From positions 7,950,587-8,014,586 of the forward strand of contig OX465120.1 of NCBI GenBank assembly GCA_949987565.1: 64,000 nucleotides of DNA, read 5' to 3'. The DNA is from Luidia sarsii. Lineage: Eukaryota; Echinodermata; Asteroidea; Paxillosida; Luidiidae. Below the pieces are notes generated by a model, which did no database searches, was not told the DNA's origin, and saw only the letters and a program-made list of their open reading frames with translations. The position numbers and the translations under genes are program-made. Positions 45,946-57,850 of this stretch are shown in pieces. How positions within the stretch are numbered: the stretch's first letter is position 1; every line of letters begins with the position of its first letter.

Positions 45946-46517
45946 GCAAACAAATACAGGACAAAATGACTAGAAACTTTTCAACAAATCTGATACTTTT
46001 TTTCCAAAAGCGTTCAAAAGTTCCCGCTCAATTTTTCCTTTGTTTGACAAAAAACATAAGAAATTGAGACAATAGCAGCAACAGCATTGAGCAATTTACA
46101 TATATTAAAGTGTGGATTGTGGAGAAACACCATGGGAAATCTCTGTGAAGATGTTTTGAAATAAAGACTTCTGTTAGTGTGCATTTCTTTCCTGATTTAT
46201 TTTCTCACTATACTCAGCACTTGCACTTACATGTACATTGTTGTACCTGACGCTTGACCGTGCACGTTTTAGTATACAGCGTTTGGTTTTATATAGTTAG
46301 GCAATTCCCGTAACCGACGTTCATTAAATTTGTCTGTCTGTGAAAAAATGCAGTTTCAATTTCAGTCAAATATCTTCCATTTGAGCCAAGTAAAAACACA
46401 TGTACTTTACATTTATAAAATCTTGGAACTTAGAAAACCAAAATTGAAGCACATGCAATCTGATTTCTCAATCATTCCAGACTGCATTTTTCTGGTACCT
46501 GGCATGCAGCTGTATTA
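45946..46517. other. Intron 1 stretch, nothing recognised
   Basis: No repeat ends or protein similarity seen. Confidence 0.35.
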
Positions 46518-46800
46518 AAACCCTAACCCTCCCAAATCCTACAGAATCCTATTGTCCAATTGTAGGATTTTGTAGTATTCGGGGCATGTGGTAGCTGATG
46601 CAATTTACATGTAGGAATTTGCAGGATTGGGGGCATGTGGAGTTTTTTCACTGTAGGAAAATGCAGGATTCGGGTTACAAGGCCCAATGTGATCGAGGAT
46701 GATTCTGTATGATTGGGGGCATGTGGAGTTCTTGTCACTTCAGGAAAATGTAGGATCCGAGTTACAAGGCCCAATGTGACGGAGGATAAAATTCTAGGAT
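46518..46800. repeat. TAGGATT-rich interspersed repeat
   Basis: Repeated TGTAGGATT / GGGGGCATGTGGAG / GTTACAAGGCCCAATGTGA units. Related sequence is at 53810-53860, 56305-56460, 57590-57850 (inverted) and 61785-61865. Most ORFs over it are proline/histidine-rich reads of the repeat. Confidence 0.6.
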
Positions 46801-46859
46801 TTAGTAGTAAAAATATACATTTTTACAAAAGGGGATATGCATACCAATTGTCCAGGGAG

Positions 46860-47455
46860 ATGCTGTTGGTCTGTCAGGTTTGGGGTTGCACTGGCCTGCA
46901 TTCGTGGGTGGGTTTACCCACCGGCTCTAAGTCATTTTCTGGTCAAGTGTGGAGTCTGTGGCAGTGTACGGACACTGCTTTCGTGGGTAAGTTTACCCAT
47001 GAGCTCTTGCTCATTTTCTGGTGAGGTGTTGGAGTGTCTCGGGCAGTGCACTGAGACTGCTTTCATGGGTAAGTTTACCCACGAGATCTTGGTCATTTTC
47101 TGGTCAGTTGTTGGAGTATAATCCAGTGAACTGACAGTGTTTTCGTGGGTGCGTTCATCAATGAGCTTTTGGTCATTTTCTGGTCAGGTGTTGGAGTGTC
47201 TGGGGCAGTGCGCCGAGACTGCTTTCATGGGTAAGTTTACCCACGAGATCTTGGTCATTTTCTGGTCAGTTGTTGGAGTATGTTCCAGTGAACTGAGTGT
47301 TTTTGTGGGTGCATTCATCAATGAGCTTTTGGTCATTTTCTGGTGAGGTATTGGAGTGTTTTGGGCAGTGCACTGAGACTGCTTTCGTGGGTAAGTTTAC
47401 CCACGAAATCTCTCAGTTGTTAGAGTGTGTTCCAGTGAACTGACAGTATTTTCGT
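46860..47455. repeat. ~80-bp minisatellite with two-unit higher-order pattern
   Basis: CATTTTCTGGT recurs at 46933, 47012, 47094, 47174, 47256 and 47334, at spacings of 78-82 bp. Units alternate between a GGGTAAGTTTACCCACGAGA type and a GGTGCGTTCATCAATGAGCT type, giving a ~162-bp higher-order period. Just upstream of the piggyBac ORF. Confidence 0.85.
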
Positions 47456-47541
47456 GAACTTAAAAAGAAGCATGATAGCGAAGAGTAAGCTCTAATCATG
47501 CAATATTATATAAGCTATGCAAAAATGCTACAATTTTTAGC

Positions 47542-47549
47542 TATAAATA
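47542..47549 (+). promoter_or_regulatory. TATA box of piggyBac element
   Basis: TATAAATA lies 34 bp before the start codon of the piggyBac ORF at 47583, in a plausible core-promoter position with a very short leader. Confidence 0.5.
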
Positions 47550-48283
47550 AGGCTGAAAACTCCAGATCTCCACCAGACAACCATGACGTCTCATGAGTTA
47601 AGACGCTTGCAGCATTCGCTTACTGAAGACGAATCCAGCTATTTCTATCGTTCCCTCATGGGTGATAGTGAGAGCAGGAAGGGGAAGATGAGGAAGAAAC
47701 GAGAGGGGGAGTTTTCAGCTGGACCGAGCCAGGGAGGGCAGCCAGAGAAGAAGAGAGAGAAAGAGCCATATATCTCTGTTTGTTTACATTGTAAAATGGA
47801 CAAACATGCTGCGGGAAGGAACAAAGACGGCCACCACAGTCCCCGAGCTAAGAGCCTGGTGCGGCATCCATCTTCTCATGGGCTTGATAAAGCTGCCTAA
47901 CTACAGGAGCTACTGGAGCTCGCATCCCACCCTCCGGAATGCCGTCATCTCCCAGACCATGCCGCGGCACAGGTTTGATGTCATAAATACCTGTCGCCTG
48001 TACTGACCCCGACAAGGACCCGGCAGTCCGGCACTCATGAAGAGTGCCCAGCATCGACACAACTTCAAAAGAAAGAACCCCCTCTATCCTCTTCAGCCAC
48101 TTTGGGATAAAGTGCGTCATCGGTGCCTCACACAATACCATGCTGCCCGTGAGTTGTCCATCAATGAGGCCATGAAGCGGTACACAGGGTACAGGGCCGC
48201 CGTCAAGAAGTTCTTCATGCCCTTCAAGCCCATCTGTGTGGGCTTTAAAGAAGAATGAAACCTAGAGAAAAATTGTTGGCTTA

Positions 48284-49141
48284 CCGTAAAATCCTGGGTA
48301 TAATGAGCACTTTTTTCTCACTGCGGTAGAAATCAAAAGTTGGGGGTGCGCATTATACACAGGTACAACGATGTCATGCCAGTATGGGTTTCAGTCATCA
48401 AACAGAAGCCGACCTTACATTGTATAACAATCATTGTCCCCATTGCAAACTCTCCTGGGGTTTATTTTCCCCACGAGGTTACTTGGGCTCAAATTGATTT
48501 TCTTTTATTCGGAGGGCGATCCTCCCTTGATCAACCTTACCATTTTTGTTTTTAAACAAGGAGGCATATCTGTGAAGCCACCACGGATGTCCATTTTGTT
48601 CAGTCTGGACACTTTTTATGGAAACTGATGTATTGTTACATTGTATCACATTTTTTTTTTAAATTGGAGCTGTCGATCATCATCCCCAATGCAAACTCTC
48701 CCGGTTTTTCCCCACTGCGAGGTAACTTGGGCTCAAAATTACCGGTAAAATAGATGTTTTTATTCGGAGAGCGATCATCCTTCCCGCTGTGAGATTTTCA
48801 AGTTTTCCGGGTTTGATTTTTCCCACGGCGAGGTAACTCAAATGGATGTTTTCATTGGGAGAGCGATCATCCCTTCCCACTGTGGAAGAATTTTTTCAGT
48901 CAATAGACAAATGGATTTTTTTATTCGGAGGGTGAGGATCCTTCCCACTGTATGCTTTATTTTTTTTTTTTTCGCCTGGGCCAGGCTCGAAATAATGGAC
49001 TTTTTTATTTGGAGGGTGATCATCCTTCCCACTGTGGGATGTAAACAACTTTACAATGGACTCTGCAATCCATGCCACAGATTTTTTTTTTTCTGGTGAA
49101 GGCGAAAGTTGGGGGTGCGCATTATACCCAGGATTTTACGG
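48284..49141. mobile_element. 858-bp Tc1/mariner-type MITE with TA duplication, nested
   Basis: Inverted ends CCGTAAAATCCTGGGTATAA and complement, flanked by TA (48282-48283, 49142-49143). The homologous empty site is present in copy A at about 41850-41863 (GCTTATCTGATTGGG), which confirms the TA duplication. The interior has imperfect tandem units built on TTATTCGGAG(G/A)GCGATCATCC-TTCCCACTGT. No transposase. Confidence 0.92.
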
Positions 49142-49410
49142 TATCTGATTGGGTGTTAAAAACAACCTACAATTACCTACATGTATGTGCTACTCACCTA
49201 CGAGTTTCATAAAGAGGAAAAAACCATGGAATTCGAATGGTCGAATTCGCGTTACATCAAACCGCCATCTTTTGGAATGGCCCACCAGTCACTGCGGGGG
49301 GTATGACATAATGACGGACAACTTCCGCATGGGCCCGGACGGATGTACTCCTACTACATGTACAGTACATGTATATATACCGCGTGCAGTAAACACTCGC
49401 GAGCTGAACG

Positions 49411-49700
49411 ATGGTGTACTGCCAGGCTTTTGGATGTCAAAATGCCAGCGGGAAAAAGCAGGGGAAATCTTTCCATGTAGTTCCCAACAAGGACAAGAGA
49501 CCTGAGTTGTTTAGGAAGTGGGCTGCGGCCATCAAAGTTGAGAAATTTCTCAAAGTCTGCTACAAATACAGTCAAAATTACGTGATTTGTAGCGATCACT
49601 AAACCGAGGAGGATTAATTGGGAGGAGGATTGCTGGCCAAACTCACCGGCTCGAAGCCAAGAAAAATACTGAAGGAACATGCCGTACATATATGGTAAAA
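49411..49700 (+). pseudogene. THAP zinc-finger domain (left arm of copy B)
   Basis: MVYCQAFGCQNASGKKQGKS, FHVVPNKDKRPELFRKWAAA and VICSDH form a nearly complete THAP C2CH module, then a stop replaces the expected F. Translation past it gives TEED and LLAKLTGSKPRKILKEHAV, the end of a THAP domain. All four zinc ligands (C, C, C, H) are intact. No transposase domain follows. Confidence 0.82.
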
Positions 49701-50049
49701 CTGAGGAAGGGGGATATACATACCATGCCTTGTTTTTATTGTGCTGCAATTTGCATGCTATCAGCGACGCAACTCCAGTCGCCATCACTGTTTACTCCCT
49801 GGTCGCTGACCGCAACGAGTTGTCCCAGCAGTAGTATTGTGTGCATGCATACCATGCGCTGCATGCTATGTGTGAAGTGAGGTTTCAGGGAAGCGCATGA
49901 CCCCTGACCCCCAATAAGCTACACACAGTTTCGCTAACACATGTAAAAGTGTTTGTAGATTGAGACTAAACGCAATCACCACGCTACAAATCACGTCATT
50001 TCAACTGTATTTGTAGCTGACTTTGAGACATTTCTCAACTTTGATGGCC

Positions 50050-50220
50050 CCAGCCCACTTCGTAAACAACTCAGGTCTCTTGTCCTTGTTGGGAACTATA
50101 CATGGAAAGATTTCCCCAGCTTTTTCCCGCTGACATTTTGCCATCCAAAAGCCTGGCAACACCCCCGTTCAGCGCGCGAGTGTATACAAACTGCACGCAG
50201 TATAGTAGGGTGTACATCCG
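50050..50220 (-). pseudogene. THAP first half (right arm of copy B)
   Basis: The inverted counterpart of 49400-49560: CCQAFGWQNVSGKKLGKSFH, with the second cysteine lost (GW for GC) and the start codon damaged. It arises because the THAP region is inside the inverted repeat. Confidence 0.75.
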
Positions 50221-50934
50221 TCCGGGCCCATGCGAGAGTTTTCCGTTGCGTCATACCCCCCGCAGTGACCGGCGGGCCATCCGAAAAGATGGCAGTTTGC
50301 GGGAACGCGAATTCCACCACCGAATTCCATGATTTTTCCCACTTTATGAATCTCGTAGACCAATGAGTACCACATAGGTACATGTAATTGTAGGTTGTTT
50401 TTAATGTCCAATCAGATAAGACAACATTTTTCTCTGGGTTTCATTCTTCTTTAAGATGTATGTCTTGGCCGAGTCGACGTCTGGAGCAATACTTAACTTC
50501 CTGGCACACCCCTGGCAGATGGCGACCATGACCGGCATTTCAAGGAAGTTTGCCAAGCATCACTGTGGCAACTACCACCATATCTTCACTGACCGTCTTT
50601 ATACCTCCATCCCTTTGGCAAAGGCCCTTCTTGACTGGAAGATATACTGTACCTGACAGGAGCAATCAAGTCAAACAGCCGAGGTCTGCCTAAGGAGCTG
50701 ACAGGAAGGATGCGAGCCATGAAGGGTGTCAGGCGGGGGTCCTTCTTTGCCCGGCAGAATAGCCCGATGGTTGCCACCCTGAGGAAGGACAGCAAGGCCA
50801 TGATGGTCCTCTCCACTGCCCATCAAGGATGGTGTAATCCTGTCCACAGTGTCAGCAGGAAGGTCCCTGGTGAAGACGGCTGCCGGAAGCCAACCATTGT
50901 CCCAGCCCCCTCACAGGTCATCGATTACATTGTC

Positions 50935-51247
50935 AAAGAAGACAAAGAAGACAAAGAAGACAAAGAAGACAAAGAAGACAAAGAAGACAAAGAAGACAAA
51001 GAAGACAAAGAAGACAAAGAAGACAAAGAAGACAAAGAAGACAAAGAAGACAAAGAAGACAAAGAAGACAAAGAAGACAAAGAAGACAAAGAAGACAAAG
51101 AAGACAAAGAAGACAAAGAAGACAAAGAAGACAAAGAAGACAAAGAAGACAAAGAAGACAAAGAAGACAAAGAAGACAAAGAAGACAAAGAAGACAAAGA
51201 AGACAAAGAAGACAAAGAAGACAAAGACAAAGAAGACAAAGACAAAA
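50935..51247. repeat. 9-bp microsatellite (AAAGAAGAC)n, ~34 units
   Basis: Almost perfect tandem AAAGAAGAC, with two short AAAGAC units at the end. It starts within the piggyBac frame (encodes K-E-D repeats) and runs straight into the hairpin-ended repeat at 51257. No stop occurs in any of the six frames, which creates large spurious ORFs on both strands. Confidence 0.97.
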
Positions 51248-51256
51248 GAAGGCAAA

Positions 51257-53366
51257 CAGAACATACCGCTTTTCCGCATCTGGTTCTCTTAAAAAAAAAA
51301 AATTGACATCAACGGGGTTTGAACCCGTCTCCTCCATTCCTACCCCAAAACGCACGCGCATATTTTGTGAACAAAGTGTATGGGACTTCATTATATTTTT
51401 CCAAAAATCATAATAATTCTTAACAATGGTCAATTGCTTCCAAACTCAGGATTTAGAATGTCTAGCCCAATAGCTACATGTAAATGCCCACCAAATGTCA
51501 AGAAGATTGACCTATGGCAAATATATGTTTTGAATAGTGTTGCGACATCCCGGTTATTTTCAAAACCGGGAACCGGTGTCGCTGAACCGGTCGGGAACCG
51601 GTGTCCCGATTTTCTCCAACCATAATTGGCCAAAATCTAACTCTAAAAGGAATAGCGTGTGCTACAAATTCATGGTTGTGAATTTGTAAAAAAAAATGTC
51701 CTCATAACTATCGTGAGTTTTCAATAAACTACTTAAGCTGTGATTTGTCTCACATATTCCCTCACTGAAATTTGTTTGCAGCCTTCAGCACCCTTTTGAT
51801 CATGATTTTTATTTTTTTTATTCACATTTATTTCCCGAAAATACACTTTGAATGACACTCCACTTTCGTGACGTCACTAAGATCAATATTCATGAGGCAT
51901 GATTCTTGGAGGGAATGTCCCACACACGCCCGATAGACGTTCAGCTGTGTTTGGATTTATATTTTTTCACGAGGAGCAAAATCACCATCGTCATCACTGG
52001 GGCAACAAATCGACGATAAAGAGTTCGACTCCGACAACCGACCTCGCAAACATGTGTTAACGATGGCTCTCGCCAGCCAGTCGTTGCGTTACGCGCTGTC
52101 ATGTTCGGTCGTAACTACGCGCTGTCCAATCAACAGACGTCCGTCTTGCGTGAGACGGACGTTCTTTTTTCAGCTAACTTCAACGCCCGCACTTGGCGCC
52201 AGCGTCGCAATACTATTCCTTGGAGGAACAAAACCAAACTCAATCATGCCGAGGGTTTCGTGCCCGATCCTGGTCGGATCGAAAAGTTAGTTCGTTTAGA
52301 AAAAAATATTGCGCAATGCGCGCTGTGGCTGCAACGCTGTGAGCTCTATGGTGCCTGCATACAACCATGGAGCACGTGTAGGCCGCGCTGGGGTGAGTGC
52401 GCGTGCAGCTCGCTAACCAACATGACCTTTCGTATGCACAATTCATTTTGAGAACGAAAAGGAAATAAAAGAGTTGCCTCGATTTTCGTACGACATTTAT
52501 GAGCAGTTGAATTTTATATGATTGAGGGACTTTTGAAAACCTTGACTTTAACATACTTTTCGATGTTTTATTTTTTCTTTGAATTGACTTTGATTTTTTT
52601 AAACTACTATGGGAAAACCAGCAACCATAGCTTTGATGCACACTGCTATCAATTATATACTACCCTATTTGTTAACAACTTAACAATAATAATTCAACCC
52701 ACTTTGCCGTATTTTCTTATATGTTTTATTATTTTATCGGGACACCGGTTTGGGAAAACCGGGACCAGGTCCCGATCGGGACGGTCAGGAACCGGTGTGA
52801 CCGACCGAACCGACCCAGCCTTAGTTTTGAAAACACGCATTTTGATGACGTCACGATTGCGTCATGGCATTTTGGCCCCGGAGGGTGTTTCTAAACTTCA
52901 TCCCCAATAGATATAACCAAAAACAATAAAAAAATCTTGCTCCATTGGCCAAATATGCTCAATTGAATGTTAAAATGGCAAAAGTTCATAACCTCATTAA
53001 TATTCATGAGATTACGTCACGATCAAATAGGGCAATTTTTGGATACACCTTTTCCCAACTTAGATACAGTGCAAGATTTAAACCAAACTGAATTACATTT
53101 TTGCTTTTATTGGAGTTTGAAATTAGCACCTTTAAAGTGCTGTCACGTGACATGTGGTGAGTCATGAAGTTTTCAAGACCACTGTGCACTAGTTCAGCAT
53201 GAGCTCTATCCATTTGCTAAGTTTGAACAAATCCAAGTGTTTTCAATGGCAAAGGTGCGTGTCAGAAAAACCCTGTGCTTTGTCTATGGGATTTTTCCAA
53301 CCAGAAAAAGAAGAAGAAAAAAATCAGTACAACAACAATAGCTTTTCCACTTCGCAGTGGAAAAGC
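51257..53366 (-). mobile_element. Hairpin-ended repeat, copy D, split by a hAT-like element
   Basis: The left end (CAGAACATACCGCTTTTCCGC) and right-end stem-loop AGCTTTTCCAC...GTGGAAAAGC (53340-53366) match copies at 8500, 55275 and 59537. The middle is interrupted at 51534/52824 by a 1.3-kb insertion. A second hairpin AGCTTTTTCG...GGAAAGAAA follows at 53388. Confidence 0.75.
51535..52823. mobile_element. hAT-like non-autonomous element with 8-bp duplication
   Basis: Flanked by GTTTTGAA on both sides (51527-51534, 52824-52831). The uninterrupted homologue in copy C confirms the insertion point. Ends TAGTGTTGCGAC / reverse complement TAAGGCTGGGTC are only weakly similar. Subterminal regions are packed with ACCGG/CCGGT motifs. 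52180-52320 is related, inverted, to 32640-32800. No transposase. Confidence 0.85.
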
Positions 53367-54031
53367 AAAAAAAATCAGAACAAGAAAAATAGCTTTTTCG
53401 TTTTGGAACGGGAAAGAAACCCCACACAAAGACCAAAGAAACCCTCCCACGCAAAAAAAAAATAAAAAAAAATTAAAAGGTACAAAAGTAAACCCCCCCC
53501 CAAAAAAAAATAATTAAAAATTAAAAGGCAATGATGAAGAATACAGCAACGAGAAGTTGAAATTGTAAAGTTTCTGAGCCACAAAAAAAACAATTTTTTT
53601 TTAGTCCTTTCTAAAATTCCACATAACACTGCCCACAAATTCAGTGCAGGATTTAAAGATTAAAACGTACAAAAATAAACAAAAACATAACAAAAAAACA
53701 TAACAGGCAAAGATAAAGACTACAGCAATAAGAAGTTGTACAGTAATTGTAAAATGTTTTAGCCACAAAAAATCAATCACGGTTTTTGTGCATTCCAAAA
53801 TTTCACATAACACTGGCCAAAAATTTAGTGCAGGATTTTGCAGGATTTGGGCAGTGCCGCACATCCAACAGTATTGTACAGAGCTGCCAACCTTTAATTC
53901 GGCTAGTATTCTGAAAGCCAAAAATCAGTATTTTGCTAGACAAATCATTATTTTCAAGTCCCTTACAATCGCCTTTTTTTTTTAATTTTGAGGAACGGTT
54001 GGGCGATAGTAGTAGGGTCCAAGTTTTTCAG
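53367..54031. other. A-rich low-complexity stretch and repeat scraps
   Basis: Poly-A rich, purine-rich sequence with C-runs (53495-53505). A scrap of the TAGGATT-type repeat lies at 53810-53860. No gene. Confidence 0.45.
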
Positions 54032-55274
54032 TAAGGGGCAGTTCCATAAATTTGTCAACCAGGGGGTCAATATTTCCAAATGAATACATCAGTACTAATT
54101 AATATTATATATCATTTTGAAGGGAATTGTATAAGCTGTTCTAAATTGTTAATTACAAATATACTTAACCAAGGTCAAGGTCACGAGAGCAATCTTAAAA
54201 TGAAGCCATTTAATTGTGGCTCTGGAAATACATTTAAAGTATACTATTCAATTTTTAGTTTTTTTTAAAGGAAAAATATACTTTTTAACTCAATACTTCA
54301 ATATATATGAACATATATATACAATACATGTATATGAACATAATGAATCACTTTAAATCCATTACCATGGGTAAAAGCTTGTGGAAGTGAAAAATCATGT
54401 TTTCTTCTTCACTTTTTTAAAATGGATGATTTGAATGTACGTCCGAAACAAAAAAAATATCCTTTTTTAATCTTACATGAAGACATGAATTCCCATTTAC
54501 TGCAAAATCTCAATGCAAAGCAAGTTTTGGTTGCTTTTCAAATATGTAACTTCAGATTTTTGTAATTATCTCTAATTAGTGAGAAAATGTGTGTTCGGAC
54601 TTACACTTTTTGTTGTACGTCCGAAACACTTTTTATGTACGTACAAAACGGTGCTAATATTTATTTTTTGCTTTGTTTCCCGGTTAAGTCATTGAGCTTG
54701 GTACAAGTACTGTATGTCACACTGATCTCAGTGTCAATGTTATGCACCAGTGAGTTAGCTATTGGTGATGGCCAAAAGACCCAGATCAAGTCTTTTACTT
54801 GCGTGAAAATGTTATTAAAAGAATATCCCTACCACTATCAGTTGTTGTTGGTAGCTGAGGTCAGTTCATGTTTACTTTTTAATGTCATATTGAGGTCCTC
54901 TACCTCTCAATGCATTTGCATTCCCTAAATGTCCTAGAAAGTATGCTCTCTTCATGTACATGTACATGTACATGTACCGGTATTAGTGGGAGTTTTCTGA
55001 GTTTACCAAGTTATTACCCGTATTCATGTTTTTGTTTTTTTAATAGAAAATCTGCATTTCAAATTATTTCTTCTAGATTGTCTAGTGTGCATACATGCAG
55101 TATGTGCATGTATTTTACTTAAACCTCAATCCAACTTCAATATCTGGTACCAGTAACAGGTATAAAATTAAGCAAACGTACACTCTGAATATAAAGGCCA
55201 CTTAATAATGATATATCTTAAGTGTGAGTGTTACATGTAACTGTTAAGTTGAAATTGTCTGTTTATATTTCATT

Positions 55275-56115
55275 AGCTTTTCCGCCGCGAAGCTTAAAAG
55301 CTATTGTTGTTCTGATTTTTCTTTCTCAGGGTTTCAGGGCTTTTTTAAGAGCAAATTTAGTCATTGAACTTGCTTGGATAAGATTTTTATCAAACTTGGC
55401 AAATGCATAGAGCCATTGCTCAAATTATGTTTCGTACCCTGGACGTCATCATGACGTCATCACGTCACCACGTGTCACCGCTTTAAAGGGGCAAATTTCA
55501 AACTCCACTAAAAGAAAAGTACAAGTTACATGTACATGTACATGTAGTTTGGTTTCAATTTTGCACTTTAGCTAAATTTGCAAAAGGTGTATCCAAAAAT
55601 GGCCATCATTCAATTGTGACCTCATTTCATGAATATTAATGAGGTCACAAACTTTTCAGATTGTAACATCCAATTCAGCATATTTGGCCAGCGGAGTTGG
55701 ATTTTTAAAATGTTTTCTGTCATGTCTATTGGGTATAATGGTTTAGAAATACCTCCCAGGGCCAAATTGAAATGATGCAATCATGACATCAAAATGCATG
55801 ATTTTATAACACATGCATGTACTAGCCATTGGTCAATCTTCTCGAATTTTAGTGGGCAGTTGGCTATTGAGCTAGACATTCGCAATCTCAAGACTGCCAT
55901 TGATTGGGCATTGTTTAAAGTTAATATGATTTTTTTTAAATGTTATCATCAAGTCCCATACATATTGTGCAAAAAAAGTGTGTGTGCGTTTTGGCATTGG
56001 CATGGATGGCAGGGGTTCGAAATACTAATACATAAAGGATGGTTGCCAATTTTGTAAAAAAAATATTAGAAACCATCTGCGGAAAAGCGTTATATTCTGT
56101 TTTGCAAACAGGCAT
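55275..56115 (+). mobile_element. Hairpin-ended repeat, copy B
   Basis: Begins AGCTTTTCCGCCGCGAAGCT, a stem-loop, and ends GCGGAAAAGCGTTATATTCT followed by CTGTTTTGCAAACAG. About 840 bp, the same interior blocks as the other copies (TTAAAGGGGCAAATTTCAAA). Confidence 0.75.
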
Positions 56116-56304
56116 AAATCTGTAGTTGTTTTTGCAACTAATACCGGTATAACACAATACAGTAACACATTACATTAGTCTGCTACAGTACCGGTACTTT
56201 GTTGACATACGCACATGATTTTGTACTTCGATCATAATGGGAGAAAGAAATAGAGGAATTGGGACCCTAACACCCGAGTGACCCCACCCCTTTTTTCGAG
56301 CTCA

Positions 56305-57850
56305 TGACCAAAATCCTGCAAGATCCTACAATCCTTCAGTGATAAAGGCCCCATATGACCCGAATACTAGTCATCCTACACAATTCTGCATGTACTATTG
56401 TTTGATGTGCGCCACTGCCTGAATCCTGCAATATCCTGAACTGAATTTTTGAACGGAATTTTTTTTGAAATTTTAGAAAGGACAAAAAACTGTTTTTTGT
56501 TTTTCTGTGGCTAATAAACTTTACAAAAATACATGTACGATGTATAATTTTATCGTGGGAACCCCAGTTTTCGACGGTACACGTTTTCGACGCTTGGCCT
56601 TCTAACTCACATCGCACGATGAAAACAACTCCGTATAACGATCTCAGACTTTGTATCTTCTGGTTTGTTTGCTGCTCTTTGTCCGTCACCGAAAAAGTGG
56701 AAAGATAAGGCTCTTCCGGTAGGCCAAACTCATTTGATTAAAAAAGTTGCTCTTTTGGGGTCTATTTTCCTCTAGAGGTACAAAATTGGCAGTTGCTTGG
56801 AAGCTCCAGTTTTCTTTATTGTTGGTCCTAAAAAAAATCTGAGTGTACCATAACAAACCCCAACATACGTAGAAAACAAAATATCACGCAACTTGAGGCA
56901 CTCTGTTCTGGGTATAAACTATGGAGGCTCCTAAAGGGCGTCTCGCTTATATATATTTTTTAAATGTATCTTTTTTTGTATTATTTAAAGGTCTACATAA
57001 AGTAACATGGCCTAATAGGCTTTTATAAAAAAAAAAAAAAGGGCAGCTAGAAAAAGTACCAAGAAGGAGGAAATGTGTCTCTTGAGGAAAGGTCATAACT
57101 GAAGAAGCAGTGAGAAAGAGGATTGTGGAGTTTTTTCAAACGTCACAGAAGAAGACATCAACCAGACCAATAAGTTTTAAGCATAAATTATGAATGATTT
57201 GAGGAAAGTGTTAGAAGCAGTGTCAAAAAAACCCACCAAAGCTGAAAAAAAAGGGAAGAATTTTACAGTGCCACACAGCATTTTGAGTTATTTAAAGAAT
57301 TTATTTTGCGTTTGGCTGCACTGGGACACCTTACTAAACATGCTAAACACCACCGTCGAAAATAGGTGACGATGCTTACTGTGCGGTGCGCCGTGGACAT
57401 CAACAAAACCGGGTAATCTTACGGAAGTGACAGGCTTGATCAACATTCTCCATGATTATTCTAATAGGCTGTGGTGTGGAGAAAGTGACTGAGAGCTCTT
57501 TTAGTGTGATACTTTCGTTCACATTGGTCAGCTTGAAGAAAAGGCCTTATATCGTTGAAAACCGGTAACTGGAGGATATAACCACATGACCCGATTCCTT
57601 GAAAATCCTAATTTGGTGTTGGTCCCATGGAGCCCCAATCCTACAGACCTACAAATAAGATCATCCTTCAAGTTCATCACATTGGGCCTTGTAACCTGTA
57701 TCCTGCATTTTCCTAGTAACAAAACCACCTTATGCCCCCATTCCTGCAATTCCTACAATGCATCAACGACCAAGTGCCCTCAATCCTACACATTCCTACA
57801 CTAGGACAATAGGATTCTGTTACATAGGATTTGGGAAAGTTAGGGGTTTA
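56305..57850. repeat. TAGGATT-type repeats and unclassified sequence
   Basis: Repeat blocks at 56305-56460 and 57590-57850 in opposite orientations enclose about 1.1 kb of AT-rich sequence with no protein similarity. These may be the ends of a larger element within 54036-58494. Confidence 0.45.

Larger units (their letters stand above)
48249..50450. mobile_element. TTAA-flanked long-inverted-repeat element with THAP domain (copy B), nested
   Basis: Ends AGAAGAATGAAACC (left) and the same reversed (right), flanked by TTAA (48245-48248, 50451-50454). Removing it rejoins the piggyBac codons GGC TTT AAG ATG in frame. The arms are very long (about 49144-49560 against 49990-50430) and each carries the upstream region and first coding part of a THAP gene, facing inward. 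It is itself interrupted by the MITE at 48284-49141. Confidence 0.9.
47583..50934 (+). pseudogene. piggyBac transposase, split and truncated
   Basis: From 47583 (MTSHELRRLQHSLTEDESSY) a charged N-terminal region passes, after a frame change near 47800, into the DDE_Tnp_1_7 domain: LRAWCGIHLLMGLIKLP, YWSSHPTLRNAVISQTM and RHRFDVIN. It then reads PLWDKVRHRC, LSINEAMKRYTG and GFK at 48249, where a 2.2-kb element is inserted. After it the gene resumes with MYVLAESTSGAILNF and TDRLYTSIPLAKALL, shifts frame near 50645, and continues ELTGRMRAMKG, RQNSPMVATLRKD and QVIDYIV, where a microsatellite replaces the C-terminus. Terminal repeats of the piggyBac element were not found. Clearly inactive. Confidence 0.88.

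Noticed and set aside
46713..47346. Overlapping ORFs encoding F-W-S and G-K-F-T-H repeats
   Set aside because: They follow the 80-bp minisatellite and have no similarity to proteins.
50710..51433. Long ORFs on both strands (K-E-D, F-V-F, L-C-L, S-L-S repeats)
   Set aside because: All are reads of the 9-bp microsatellite, which has no stop in any frame. Only the plus frame is linked to a real (piggyBac) coding sequence.
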